DNA from: Caldimicrobium sp964595655
GTDB taxonomy: Bacteria; Desulfobacterota; Thermodesulfobacteria; Thermodesulfobacteriales; Thermodesulfobacteriaceae
NCBI GenBank assembly: GCA_964595655.1
Contig: CAZQQV010000002.1
Coordinates: 1 to 54,875, forward strand
DNA length: 54,875 nucleotides
Reading direction: 5' to 3'
Shown here: positions 33,998 to 42,357 of the stretch, in pieces
Numbering within the stretch: the stretch's first letter is position 1
Layout of the letters: each line of letters opens with the position of its first letter
Position numbers and translations under genes: made by a program
Notes under the pieces: model-generated
Seen by the model: the letters and a program-made list of their open reading frames with translations, nothing else
The model's database searches: none
Told to the model about the DNA's origin: nothing

Positions 33998-35044
33998 TTA
34001 AATAAAATCCTTTATTGCAGCAGCTAAAGCAAATATTCCTTGAGTCAAGATAGTATTTAAATATTTTGGGTCTATATTTTCTGAAATGTCTATTTTATTT
34101 TTTATATCTATTTTTCTTACTTCTACTTTTAATAAATTCGATAAGAGTGAATGAATATCTGGAATTTTTGCTCCTCCTCCTACCAAATATAGTACTTCAG
34201 GTGAAAAGTGATACTTTGATTTTACAATTTCAATTCCCAAATTTATTTCCTCAATTAAAGTTTTAAAATAATTTATATAAATTTCCTTTATTTTCATACC
34301 TCTTGCATCTGATGGAGGATTAAATAGAAATCTTTCTGCCATGTCAGAAGTAATCTTTAATTCTTTCATAATTTGCGCTTTTATGGTTTTAAAGCCCAAA
34401 TTAAAAAGCTCTCGTGTATATAGTGGAACCTCTTTATTTGAAAAATGAATTTTTACTTTTTCGTTACCGAGGTCAAGCACGGCTTTATTTTCAGGCCCAT
34501 AAAGATATTCCAAAAAATTATGTACATTAATAAAATCAGCATCAACATTTTCTAATGAATAGCCAAGTGTTGAAAGAACATTCATTATCTTTTCAATATT
34601 ATCTTTTTTAGCAACAAGATAGTAAACTTCATATCCGTTTTTTTCTGGCATAATAAAATAACTATAATATACATCTTCTACTCTATAGGGAATTTCGTCA
34701 TTTATTTGTTTTTCAATTTCCTTAAAGGCTTCTGGATTACTTACTGAAAATTTTCCAAAAATAGTTACCTCAAAGGGAAGAGACAGAAATACACTATGTG
34801 TTGCAGGATTTAAATTAGAGAATAGATTTTTTAAATTGCTTGTCAATAAAACTTGATCATTGACTATATTATTTACAATGGCTGTGTCAAAAGTTTTGGC
34901 TTGAGAGAAGCCTTTCAAAAGAGGTCTATCGCCTTTAAGAGAGACTTCAGCAACCTTTAAGGAATATGAACCAAGATCTAAACCAAGATGTGATACTCGA
35001 GGGGATTGAGCTAATTTGCTTAAAAAATATTTTAAAAATTTCAT
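33998..35044 (-). CDS. pilM: Type IV pilus actin-like ATPase PilM
   Basis: Cytoplasmic actin-fold protein of 348 residues that recruits PilN. Nucleotide-binding segments: HLGLDLGSYSLKVAEV (phosphate 1), AVLDLGNEKVKIHF (phosphate 2) and LVGGGAKIPDI (adenosine). First gene of the pilMNOPQ unit. The ATG is preceded by AAAGGAT with almost no spacing, and a TTGACA box lies 32-37 nt upstream, so a very short leader is likely. Confidence 0.94.
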   Translation of the reverse strand: MKFLKYFLSKLAQSPRVSHLGLDLGSYSLKVAEVSLKGDRPLLKGFSQAKTFDTAIVNNIVNDQVLLTSNLKNLFSNLNPATHSVFLSLPFEVTIFGKFSVSNPEAFKEIEKQINDEIPYRVEDVYYSYFIMPEKNGYEVYYLVAKKDNIEKIMNVLSTLGYSLENVDADFINVHNFLEYLYGPENKAVLDLGNEKVKIHFSNKEVPLYTRELFNLGFKTIKAQIMKELKITSDMAERFLFNPPSDARGMKIKEIYINYFKTLIEEINLGIEIVKSKYHFSPEVLYLVGGGAKIPDIHSLLSNLLKVEVRKIDIKNKIDISENIDPKYLNTILTQGIFALAAAIKDFI

Positions 35045-35052
35045 ATCCTTTA

Positions 35053-35081
35053 TAGATATACAGATTGGCTTAATTTGTCAA
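35053..35081 (-). promoter_or_regulatory. Putative pil operon promoter
   Basis: Minus strand: a perfect -35 TTGACA (35081-35076), 17-nt spacer, then TATCTA (35058-35053). The -10 is only moderately matched; TATATC two bases upstream is an alternative. Either choice places transcription start within a few bases of the pilM ATG (35044). Confidence 0.5.
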
Positions 35082-35105
35082 GGGGTAATTTTAACTTGAA
35101 ATTGG

Positions 35106-35133
35106 TTGCAAATCTTTAAAAATTGTTTATTAT
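35106..35133 (+). promoter_or_regulatory. Putative tRNA-Leu promoter
   Basis: TTGCAA (35106-35111), 16-nt spacer, TATTAT (35128-35133). Start would fall about 5 nt before the tRNA at 35145. It is arranged back to back with the pilM promoter. Confidence 0.5.
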
Positions 35134-35144
35134 TAATTTTAAAA

Positions 35145-35230
35145 GCCCGGGTGGCGGAATAGGTAGACGCTGTGGACTTAAAATCCACTGGGGGTCTCCC
35201 CCCGTGCCGGTTCGAGTCCGGCCCCGGGCA
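35145..35230 (+). tRNA. tRNA-Leu (anticodon UAA)
   Basis: Acceptor GCCCGGG (35145-35151) pairs with CCCGGGC (35223-35229), discriminator A at 35230. The anticodon stem GTGGA/TCCAC encloses CTTAAAA, giving anticodon TAA. A long variable arm (GGGGGTCTCCCCCC) marks it as class II, and GGTTCGAGTCC is the T arm. The CCA end is not encoded and must be added enzymatically. Confidence 0.96.
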
Positions 35231-35266
35231 CTTTCCCTTAAGAGGAGTATAAAGAGGAGTATAACA

Positions 35267-35518
35267 ATGCCCATATTTGAATTTAAATGTTTAAATTGCG
35301 GAGAGGAGTTTGAGGTTTTACTCAAATCAAAGGAGGAAATTGGTGATGTTAAATGCAAGGTCTGTGGCTCTTCTCAGGTAGAGCGTTTGATGAGCGTTGT
35401 AAACTCTATTATTGGAGGAGGATCAACCAAGGAATCAGATAAACCAAGAATTGCCGAATCTCACTCCTGTCCCACAGGGACCTGCACTCATCTTGAATTA
35501 CCAGGATATCAAAAATAA
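35267..35518 (+). CDS. FmdB-type zinc-ribbon protein
   Basis: 83 residues. N-terminal MPIFEFKCLNCGEEFEVLL with C8-x2-C11, then CKVCGS supplying a second pair, forms the FmdB-family zinc ribbon. A flexible tail contains HSCPTGTC, a second Cys-rich motif. I chose the ATG at 35267 because it is preceded by GAGGAG and the ribbon starts right there; the open frame extends upstream into the tRNA. Family members are often called regulators, but function is not established. Probably co-transcribed with the tRNA. Confidence 0.85.
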   Translation: MPIFEFKCLNCGEEFEVLLKSKEEIGDVKCKVCGSSQVERLMSVVNSIIGGGSTKESDKPRIAESHSCPTGTCTHLELPGYQK

Positions 35519-35535
35519 ATTTTTGTCTTCAAAAA

Positions 35536-36351
35536 ATGCTTAATATCCTTGTTTCCATAAAACAAGTTCCCGACACTACCAATATAAGAATCAATCCAGA
35601 GACAGGGACCTTAATTCGAGAGGGTGTTCCATCTATAATTAATCCTTATGATGTGATAGCCTTAAGTCTTGCTTATTATCTAAAACATCAATTTGGCGGG
35701 TCTATAACGGTGATTACCATGGGACCTCCTCAGGCAAAACTTGCCCTGAAGGAAGCTGTAGAATTCGGAGCAGACCGAATTATTTTACTTACCGATAAAA
35801 AATTCGCTGGAGCAGACACTTTAGCAACAAGCTATACTTTAGCTGAAACCATAAAGTATCTTGAAAGAGAAAAACCCTTTCATCTTTATCTTTTTGGAAA
35901 ACAAGCAATAGATGGAGATACCGCTCAAGTTGGCCCAGGAGTTGCAGCTCGTCTGAAGGTCCCTGTGCTAACCTATGTTTCTAAAATAGAGCATCTGGAT
36001 CTTAAAGAAAATATCATAATAGTTCACAGAAAGGTAGAAAGGGGAATAGAAATAGTTAAAGCCAAACTTCCCGTTTTAATCACCTGTGAAAAGGATTTGG
36101 CTAAACCTCCATTTTTGCCTTTTTCAGAAATCTTAAGGGCTGTTAAAGCAGAGCCAGAAATTTTTACCGCGGATGGGCCACCTAATTTTGAAAGAGATAA
36201 ACTGGGATTAACGGGATCTCCAACACGAGTTAAAAAGGTCTTTACTCCTGAATTGAAAAAGGAGACCGTTATTTATGATTTAAGTAAAGTTTCTTTAGAT
36301 GAGGTGGTAAAAAGAATTATTGAAACATTAAAGGAAAAGAAAATCATATGA
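35536..36351 (+). CDS. Electron transfer flavoprotein beta subunit (EtfB/FixA)
   Basis: 271 residues. MLNILVSIKQVPDTTNIRINPETG is the classical start, and GKQAIDGDTAQVGP is the ETF-beta signature. First gene of a FixABCX-type set: electrons from NADH or another donor pass through ETF to the quinone-type oxidoreductase and ferredoxin. No recognisable Shine-Dalgarno lies before the ATG (the 15 nt upstream are TTTTTGTCTTCAAAA-like), which is unusual here. It overlaps etfA by 4 nt. Confidence 0.92.
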   Translation: MLNILVSIKQVPDTTNIRINPETGTLIREGVPSIINPYDVIALSLAYYLKHQFGGSITVITMGPPQAKLALKEAVEFGADRIILLTDKKFAGADTLATSYTLAETIKYLEREKPFHLYLFGKQAIDGDTAQVGPGVAARLKVPVLTYVSKIEHLDLKENIIIVHRKVERGIEIVKAKLPVLITCEKDLAKPPFLPFSEILRAVKAEPEIFTADGPPNFERDKLGLTGSPTRVKKVFTPELKKETVIYDLSKVSLDEVVKRIIETLKEKKII

Positions 36352-37337
36352 ATGAGGTTTGGGTATTTATTGAAGAGTATAATCGGAAAATCCATCCAGT
36401 TTCTTTTGAATTGCTAGGGGTTGCAAGAAAGCTTGCTGAGGATCTTTCAGGCAAGGTGGCTGCTCTTCTAATTGGAGATAACATCAAATCCCTAATTGAT
36501 GAGGTTTTTGCTTATGGTGCTGATAAGATTTATCTTGTTGAGCATAAGGTTTTGTCTTATTACAGACATATTCCCTACGCCTATGTTTTAGCAGAGCTTG
36601 CCAAAAAATATAAGCCAGAAATATTTCTCATTGGGGCAACCACTCTTGGGAGGGATCTTGCAGGAGGTGTTGCAACCCTTTTAGAAACAGGGCTCACAGC
36701 TGATGTGACAGAACTTGCTATTGATCCAGAAACAAAGAATTTATTGATGACACGCCCTGCCTATGGGGGAAATATTATGGCAACAATTGTTTGTCCCAAT
36801 CATAGACCACAAATGGCTACCGTTCGACCAAGGGTTTTTCCAATCCCTGAAAAAAAGGAAGGACGGTCAGGGGAGGTGATAGAAGAAAAAGTTGAACTTT
36901 CTGAAGAAATGGCAGGTGTTGAAAGAATTAATTTTATCCCCAAGGAGGAAACAGTTAATCTTGAGTATGCTGAGGTTATTGTAGCAGGGGGAAAGGGAAT
37001 AGGGGGAAAAGAGGGGTTTGAGATATTAAGGGAGCTTTCTCGTCTTCTTAAAGGGGAGGTTGGGGCATCAAGGCTTGCTGTTGAGGCTGGCTGGATATCT
37101 TATGAACATCAAGTAGGACAGACGGGAAAAACAGTTCGACCCAAGGTGTATTTTGCCTTTGGAATTTCTGGAGCAATTCAGCATAGAGCTGGTATGCAAA
37201 ATTCTGATTTTATTATTGCTGTAAACACAAATCCTGAGGCACCTATCTTTAAAATTGCTGATCTTGGCATTGTTGGAGACTGGAAAGAGGTTGCCTTAGC
37301 CCTAATTAAAGCCTTGAAGGAGCTCAGGGGTTCTTGA
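36348..37337 (+). CDS. Electron transfer flavoprotein alpha subunit (EtfA/FixB)
   Basis: 329 residues. The N-terminal ETF domain begins MNEVWVFIEEYNRKIHPVSFELLG. The C-terminal FAD domain carries VVAGGKGIGGKEGFEIL, GASRLAVEAGWISYEHQVGQTGKTV, YFAFGISGAIQHRAGM and VAVNTNPEAPIF (here IIAVNTNPEAPIF). ATGA overlap with etfB and a 1-nt overlap with the next gene. Confidence 0.94.
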   Translation: MNEVWVFIEEYNRKIHPVSFELLGVARKLAEDLSGKVAALLIGDNIKSLIDEVFAYGADKIYLVEHKVLSYYRHIPYAYVLAELAKKYKPEIFLIGATTLGRDLAGGVATLLETGLTADVTELAIDPETKNLLMTRPAYGGNIMATIVCPNHRPQMATVRPRVFPIPEKKEGRSGEVIEEKVELSEEMAGVERINFIPKEETVNLEYAEVIVAGGKGIGGKEGFEILRELSRLLKGEVGASRLAVEAGWISYEHQVGQTGKTVRPKVYFAFGISGAIQHRAGMQNSDFIIAVNTNPEAPIFKIADLGIVGDWKEVALALIKALKELRGS

Positions 37338-38653
37338 TGGAGACCTATTCCTTTGATGTGGTTATTGTTGGAGGAGGGCCAGCAGGCCTTGCCTGCGGAA
37401 TAAAACTTGCTGAAAGAGGGGTAAATACCCTCTTAATTGAAAGAGGCAGGTTCTGTGGAAGTAAAAACCTCTTTGGAGGTGTTGTATATACCTCATCTAT
37501 AAAAGAAATTGTTCCTGAATTTCCCGAAGTTAATCCAAGCCCTGTTGAAAGGCCTGTAAGTGAAGAGGGATATATCTTATTTTCAAAAAAGGGGATTGTA
37601 AAATTTTTTCACAGCAAGGAAAATCCCAAGGAGGCCTTTACAGCTCTTAGGGCAAGGTTTGATGCCTTTCTTTCTGAATATGCCCTAAAGAAAGGTCTGC
37701 TTATTGCTCCCAAAACCAAAGTCGTGGATCTAATTTTTGAAAACTCAAAGATTTCAGGGGTTATAGTTGATAGACCAAGAAGTTTCCAAGATTTAAGGCC
37801 TGCTGAGGTTAAGGCAAAGATAGTTGTACTTGCAGAGGGTGTAAATCGTCTTCTTACAGAGAAAGCAGGCCTTGTCAAAGGTCCTTTCACCCCAGAAGAG
37901 GTAGTTCTTTCCATAAAAGAGGTTATTCAGCTTCCAAAGGGGGAGCTTGAGAGAAGACTTGGTCTTAGGGAAAATATGGGAATTGCTGCAGAACTTGTTG
38001 GTGAAATTACTTCAGGCCTTCCCGGAACAGGCTTTCTTTACACCAATACCAATACTCTTTCCTTTGGAATTGGAGTTTTTCTAAGCACCCTTATTAACTT
38101 AAATATTAAGCCCTATGAAATTCTTGAAGGGGCAAAAACTCATCCTTATCTTAGAGAGCTTTTTGAGGGTGGTGAAATCCTTGAATATGGAGCTCATCTT
38201 ATTCCAGAATGGGGCCTTCAGGGGCTGCCCAAGCTTTATGGAAACGGTGTAATGATTGTTGGAGATGCAGCTGGCCTTGTTAATCCCCTCTTTCGGGAAG
38301 GAACAAACTTAGCCATTTATTCTGGCCTTATGGCTGCAGAAACCGCCCTTGAAGCCCTTGAAAAGGGTGACTTTTCAGAAAAAACCCTCAAAGCCTATGA
38401 GGAAAGATTTAAAGAAAGCTATATTTATAAAGACCTTGTATTATTCAAAAATTTAAAAAAATTTTTACTTACAAATAAGCAAATTTTTGATACCTATCCT
38501 GAAATGATTTACGAAATTTTTAGTCTTTACTTTTCTGCCCAGGGACGGTATAAAAAAGAAGTAATGAAGGAAATTTTTAAAGTTATAAGAAGAAAAAGAG
38601 GGTTTTTAGGTCTTTTAAGGGACATTATAAACTTTGGGAGGCTCTTTTGGTAA
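37337..38653 (+). CDS. fixC: ETF:quinone oxidoreductase-like flavoprotein FixC
   Basis: 438 residues. FAD-binding Rossmann motif DVVIVGGGPAGLACGIKLAERG at the N-terminus; GDAAGLVNPLFREGTNLAI is the second FAD contact typical of FixC/ETF-QO. ATG at 37337 overlaps the etfA stop (TGATG) and is preferred over the in-frame TTG three bases earlier. As in other FixC proteins, the C-terminal ferredoxin domain is missing and supplied by the next gene. Confidence 0.92.
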   Translation: METYSFDVVIVGGGPAGLACGIKLAERGVNTLLIERGRFCGSKNLFGGVVYTSSIKEIVPEFPEVNPSPVERPVSEEGYILFSKKGIVKFFHSKENPKEAFTALRARFDAFLSEYALKKGLLIAPKTKVVDLIFENSKISGVIVDRPRSFQDLRPAEVKAKIVVLAEGVNRLLTEKAGLVKGPFTPEEVVLSIKEVIQLPKGELERRLGLRENMGIAAELVGEITSGLPGTGFLYTNTNTLSFGIGVFLSTLINLNIKPYEILEGAKTHPYLRELFEGGEILEYGAHLIPEWGLQGLPKLYGNGVMIVGDAAGLVNPLFREGTNLAIYSGLMAAETALEALEKGDFSEKTLKAYEERFKESYIYKDLVLFKNLKKFLLTNKQIFDTYPEMIYEIFSLYFSAQGRYKKEVMKEIFKVIRRKRGFLGLLRDIINFGRLFW

Positions 38654-38937
38654 AAAAGGGTGTAAACATTGATGAAAAAATAGGGGCAACCAAATTTTTT
38701 GTAGATGAAGACTATGCCCATCTTAAAATAAGGTCCCCTGAAATTTGCAGGCAGTGTTCTTTAAGACCTTGTTTAAATTTTTGTCCAGCGGGGGTATATC
38801 GTCTTACAGAGAATATGATTGTTGTGAGTTATCAGGCTTGTTTGGAGTGTGGGTCTTGCAGAGTTGGGTGCCCTTACAGGAATATCCAGTGGGATTATCC
38901 TCGGGGAGGCTTTGGTGTAAGCTATAAATTTGGGTAA
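38647..38937 (+). CDS. fixX: FixX-type ferredoxin-like protein
   Basis: 96 residues. Two Cys clusters, CRQCSLRPCLNFCPAGVY and CLECGSCRVGCPY, define the ferredoxin domain that partners FixC. The best start is a TTG at 38647, overlapping the fixC stop by 7 nt; there is no ATG before the conserved region. FixABCX complexes send electrons from NADH to quinone and low-potential ferredoxin in known cases; the role here (nitrogenase supply or another low-potential process) cannot be told. Confidence 0.9.
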   Translation: MVKKGVNIDEKIGATKFFVDEDYAHLKIRSPEICRQCSLRPCLNFCPAGVYRLTENMIVVSYQACLECGSCRVGCPYRNIQWDYPRGGFGVSYKFG

Positions 38938-38949
38938 GGGGTTTTAAAA

Positions 38950-41058
38950 ATGGAGAGGTGGAAATGGTTTTTAGAAATTTTTTATTATACCTTATTTTTA
39001 ATTGTCCTTTTTTTTGGAACCTATATTCGCTTTGAAGATGCTAAAATTTGGAATCAAAATAGGTCTCAATTTTTTTACAAAGGAGAACCCTTATATAGTG
39101 AGTATGATTCCTTTTACTTTGCGCGATATGCTTTGGATATGAAGGAGGGGCTTTTTAAAAGTGGAGCAATAGACAATTTTCGGTTTTTTCCTGATAATTC
39201 TTCTCAAGCTAAACTTTCAGAAAAAGAATCCTTTGCGGTAAAATATTCGCTTTCAGGTAATTTTATAAGCTATCTATTTTACAAATTGTCGGAAATTACT
39301 GGAATGAATATTGCATGGTTGACCTATTATTTAATCCCCTTTCTTGCTATTACTGTGGCTATTGTTTTGTATTTGTATTTTCATTATCTTAAAATGCCCC
39401 TTTGTGGAATTATTGGAGGTTTAATAGCAGTTTCTGCACCTATGTATCTTGGAAGAACGGGGCTTATGAGATTAGACCATGATGTCTTAAATTTAACTCT
39501 TCCTTTTCTTACAGGCTATTTTTTCTTAAGATTTTTTGAAAGCAAAGACTTAAAAAAGAGATATATCTGGATAACCCTTGCAAGTTTTACCCTTTTAATT
39601 TACTATCTCTGGTATGCCCATGCCAATTTAAATTTTGTCTTGGTCTTCACCTTTTTTGTAGCCTATTTTTGGATACCTTTAAAAAATCTTCTCTTGAGAA
39701 AAAAAGAACCTTTTAAGGTAAAACGTGAAGATTTAATATTTTTTAGCATATTAATTCTTCCCCAAATCTGGTATCTCTATATAGGACCGTATCATCTTTA
39801 TGAGCAGGTTAAAACCTTGGTTTTAAATATTAAGAGTCCAACAGCTGCTGAGCGTCTTTTTAAAGATTTTCCAAACATTTTTATGTCTATTTCAGAATTG
39901 CAAAAACTGGAATTCTGGGAGGCCATTTCCTCAGTTGTTTTCAATAAAATTCTTGGTGTCCTTGGACTAATTGGGGCTTTTTTGATGTTTCTTTTTCATT
40001 TTAGAAAACTTCTTTTTCTTTTTCCCTTTTTTGGAATTGGCCTTTTAACTTTTATTTCAGGTGCAAGATTTGCCATGTATCTTTCTCCCTTTATAGGTCT
40101 TGGCTTGGGTTATATGATTTATTTCTTTTTTGAAAAGCTTTTTCCTGCTTTAGATATTTTTAAAGAAGAAAGAAAACAAAGGCTTATTATAAATCTTTTT
40201 GGAATTTTACTATTTTTAACAGCCCTTATATCTCAAAAAGAGGCTTTAGGACTTGTTAGCACACCCAAGATTTATGCCTCCTTAGTAAAAGATATGGAAT
40301 GGATTAAAGAAAAAACTCCCAAAGAGGCAGTGATCTGGACCTGGTGGGATTATGGTTATGCCTTTCAGCTCTATGCAAGAAGGGCAACCTTTCACGATGG
40401 TGGCTCTCAGGGAAGTCCAAAGACTTATATGATTGCAAGATCCTTTGCAACCTCTGACCCAAAAGAAGCCTGGTTGATTACCTCCTTTGTCTCCAACTAT
40501 GGATTAACAGGTCTTGCCAATCTCTTGAAAGAAGGCCTAACTGCTAAAGAAGTCATGGAAAACATAAGAAAAGGCCTTTATCAAAAACCGCTTAAACAGC
40601 CTGTCTACTGGGTTTTTACAGGAGATTTAATAGCCAAATTTGGCTGGATCCATTATTTTGGAAGCTATGACTTTGACAAAAAAGAGGGCCTCTTTGGGAA
40701 AATTATAGCCCCAAATTGCAGAATTATTTCTGCCAATTTAATTCAGTGTCCAGATGTAGGAAATGCTTTGATAGATCTAAATAATGGGTTAATAAATTTT
40801 TCTAATAATTCTTTACCCATAAAGAATTTTTATTATTCAGATGGAAGGGACATAAAAAGCAAAAGGTTTTTTGATCAGGGTTTAACTGTGGAGATAGTTA
40901 AAACACCTGACAATCAAACAGGTCTTTTTATATTAGAGCCACCCTCTGATGAAACCTTATTTAATGAAATGTTTATTTTAAGAAAATACGATTCCAGGTA
41001 TTTTGAACTGGTTTATGATGACTTTCCAAACATGGTAGTTTACAGAGTAAAACCTTAA
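38950..41058 (+). CDS. STT3/PglB-type oligosaccharyltransferase
   Basis: 702 residues with about 12-13 N-terminal helices and a C-terminal soluble domain. All catalytic motifs of STT3/PglB/AglB enzymes are present: EYDSFYFARYA (first Asp motif, Asp53), RLDHDVLN (second acidic motif, about 174-181), SISE (313-316, the TIXE-like loop), GARFAMYLSP (Arg373) and WWDYG (465-469). It should transfer a lipid-linked glycan to Asn of exported proteins. No other glycan genes are nearby. Confidence 0.92.
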   Translation: MERWKWFLEIFYYTLFLIVLFFGTYIRFEDAKIWNQNRSQFFYKGEPLYSEYDSFYFARYALDMKEGLFKSGAIDNFRFFPDNSSQAKLSEKESFAVKYSLSGNFISYLFYKLSEITGMNIAWLTYYLIPFLAITVAIVLYLYFHYLKMPLCGIIGGLIAVSAPMYLGRTGLMRLDHDVLNLTLPFLTGYFFLRFFESKDLKKRYIWITLASFTLLIYYLWYAHANLNFVLVFTFFVAYFWIPLKNLLLRKKEPFKVKREDLIFFSILILPQIWYLYIGPYHLYEQVKTLVLNIKSPTAAERLFKDFPNIFMSISELQKLEFWEAISSVVFNKILGVLGLIGAFLMFLFHFRKLLFLFPFFGIGLLTFISGARFAMYLSPFIGLGLGYMIYFFFEKLFPALDIFKEERKQRLIINLFGILLFLTALISQKEALGLVSTPKIYASLVKDMEWIKEKTPKEAVIWTWWDYGYAFQLYARRATFHDGGSQGSPKTYMIARSFATSDPKEAWLITSFVSNYGLTGLANLLKEGLTAKEVMENIRKGLYQKPLKQPVYWVFTGDLIAKFGWIHYFGSYDFDKKEGLFGKIIAPNCRIISANLIQCPDVGNALIDLNNGLINFSNNSLPIKNFYYSDGRDIKSKRFFDQGLTVEIVKTPDNQTGLFILEPPSDETLFNEMFILRKYDSRYFELVYDDFPNMVVYRVKP

Positions 41059-41080
41059 GAATAAGTTGAGGGGGGGAACT

Positions 41081-41416
41081 ATGAAGATGCACCTTTCGGA
41101 GGTAGAAATGAAGCCTCATCCTAAGTTTGAGGGTGTAAAAATTGGATTTATAACTACTAAAGAGAGGACAAAGGAAATGAGTATAACCCTTTTAGAAATT
41201 TCACCAGGGATAGAGATCCCCTCTCACACTCATGAAAAAGAGGTTGATAGTATTTTTGTTTTGGAGGGTGAAGGTGAACTCTTTTATGAGGGTAAATGGT
41301 ATCCTTTAAGAAAGGGAGATATAGTTGTGGTAAAACCTGGGGAACTTCATGGAGTTAGAAATACGGGAAAAGAGCCTCTTTTTTGTTACATTGTGCATGC
41401 TCCAGCTCTTTGGTAA
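41081..41416 (+). CDS. Small cupin-domain protein
   Basis: 111 residues. Cupin motif 1 (IPSHTHEKEVDSIFVLEGEGEL) and motif 2 (LRKGDIVVVKPGELHGVRN) with conserved His/Glu for metal binding. The ATG at 41081 is preferred because it follows a G-rich SD (GAGGGGGGG); a TTG at 41066 lies in front of that SD. Ligand unknown. Confidence 0.85.
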   Translation: MKMHLSEVEMKPHPKFEGVKIGFITTKERTKEMSITLLEISPGIEIPSHTHEKEVDSIFVLEGEGELFYEGKWYPLRKGDIVVVKPGELHGVRNTGKEPLFCYIVHAPALW

Positions 41417-41430
41417 AATAGGAGCTTAAT

Positions 41431-42357
41431 ATGGATATTCACGAAAAGGCAAGGATACTAATCTCAGCCCTTCCTTATTTTAGGGATTTTTATGGAAAAA
41501 TTATTGTCATCAAATATGGCGGTCATGCTATGGTTGCAGAAGATCTAAAGCAGGCCTTTGCAGAGGACATTGTTCTTATGAAGTATGTTGGTATTAAGCC
41601 CATTATTGTTCATGGTGGTGGTCCTCAGATAAGCCAGGTCATGGAAAGAATGGGATTAAAGCCTGTGTTTATTGAAGGCCAGAGAGTTACCGATGCAGAG
41701 ACTATGAATGTAGTTGAAATGGTTCTTGTAGGGACAGTGAACAAACAAATAGTTAGTCTTATTAATCAGGCAGGTGGAAGGGCGGTTGGCCTTTCAGGTA
41801 GAGATGGAAATTTAATTGAAGTGGAAAAAATGACCCTCTATAAATATACGGGTGAAGATAGGCCTCCAGAAATCATTGATATCGGTAGAGTGGGAAAAGT
41901 CAAAAAGGTAAACCCTGAGGTTTTATTAACTCTAATTGAGAAAGATTTTATACCTGTGATTGCACCTGTGGGAGTTGGCCCTGGAGGTGAGGCCTATAAT
42001 GTGAATGCTGATCTTGTGGCTGGAGCAGTGGCAGGAAGTCTTAAGGCTGAAAAACTAATCTACCTTTCTGATGTCTCTGGAGTTTTAGATGAAAAGGGAT
42101 CTCTTATTTCCACACTTTACTTGGATGATATTGAAAAGTTGATGGAAAAGGGAGTGGCTAAGGGAGGAATGATCCCTAAATTAAAAAGCGCTAAAAAAGC
42201 TTTAAATAACGGGGTTAAGAAAGTTCATATCATTGATGGAAGAATACCTCACAGCCTGATTATAGAGCTTTTTACTGACGAAGGCTTAGGCACCCAAATA
42301 CTTCCCAGAGTTGAGGAGGATATTTATGAGTCAGATTCAGCTTCCACCAAGTTATAA
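41431..42357 (+). CDS. argB: Acetylglutamate kinase
   Basis: Second step of arginine synthesis, phosphorylating N-acetylglutamate. Motifs: FYGKIIVIKYGGHAM, KPIIVHGGGPQIS, GLSGRDGNLI, NVNADLVAGAVAGSL, GMIPKLKSAKKAL. 308 residues. No other arg genes adjoin it. Its last 32 nt overlap valS in another frame, giving it a short polar C-terminal extension. Confidence 0.96.
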   Translation: MDIHEKARILISALPYFRDFYGKIIVIKYGGHAMVAEDLKQAFAEDIVLMKYVGIKPIIVHGGGPQISQVMERMGLKPVFIEGQRVTDAETMNVVEMVLVGTVNKQIVSLINQAGGRAVGLSGRDGNLIEVEKMTLYKYTGEDRPPEIIDIGRVGKVKKVNPEVLLTLIEKDFIPVIAPVGVGPGGEAYNVNADLVAGAVAGSLKAEKLIYLSDVSGVLDEKGSLISTLYLDDIEKLMEKGVAKGGMIPKLKSAKKALNNGVKKVHIIDGRIPHSLIIELFTDEGLGTQILPRVEEDIYESDSASTKL

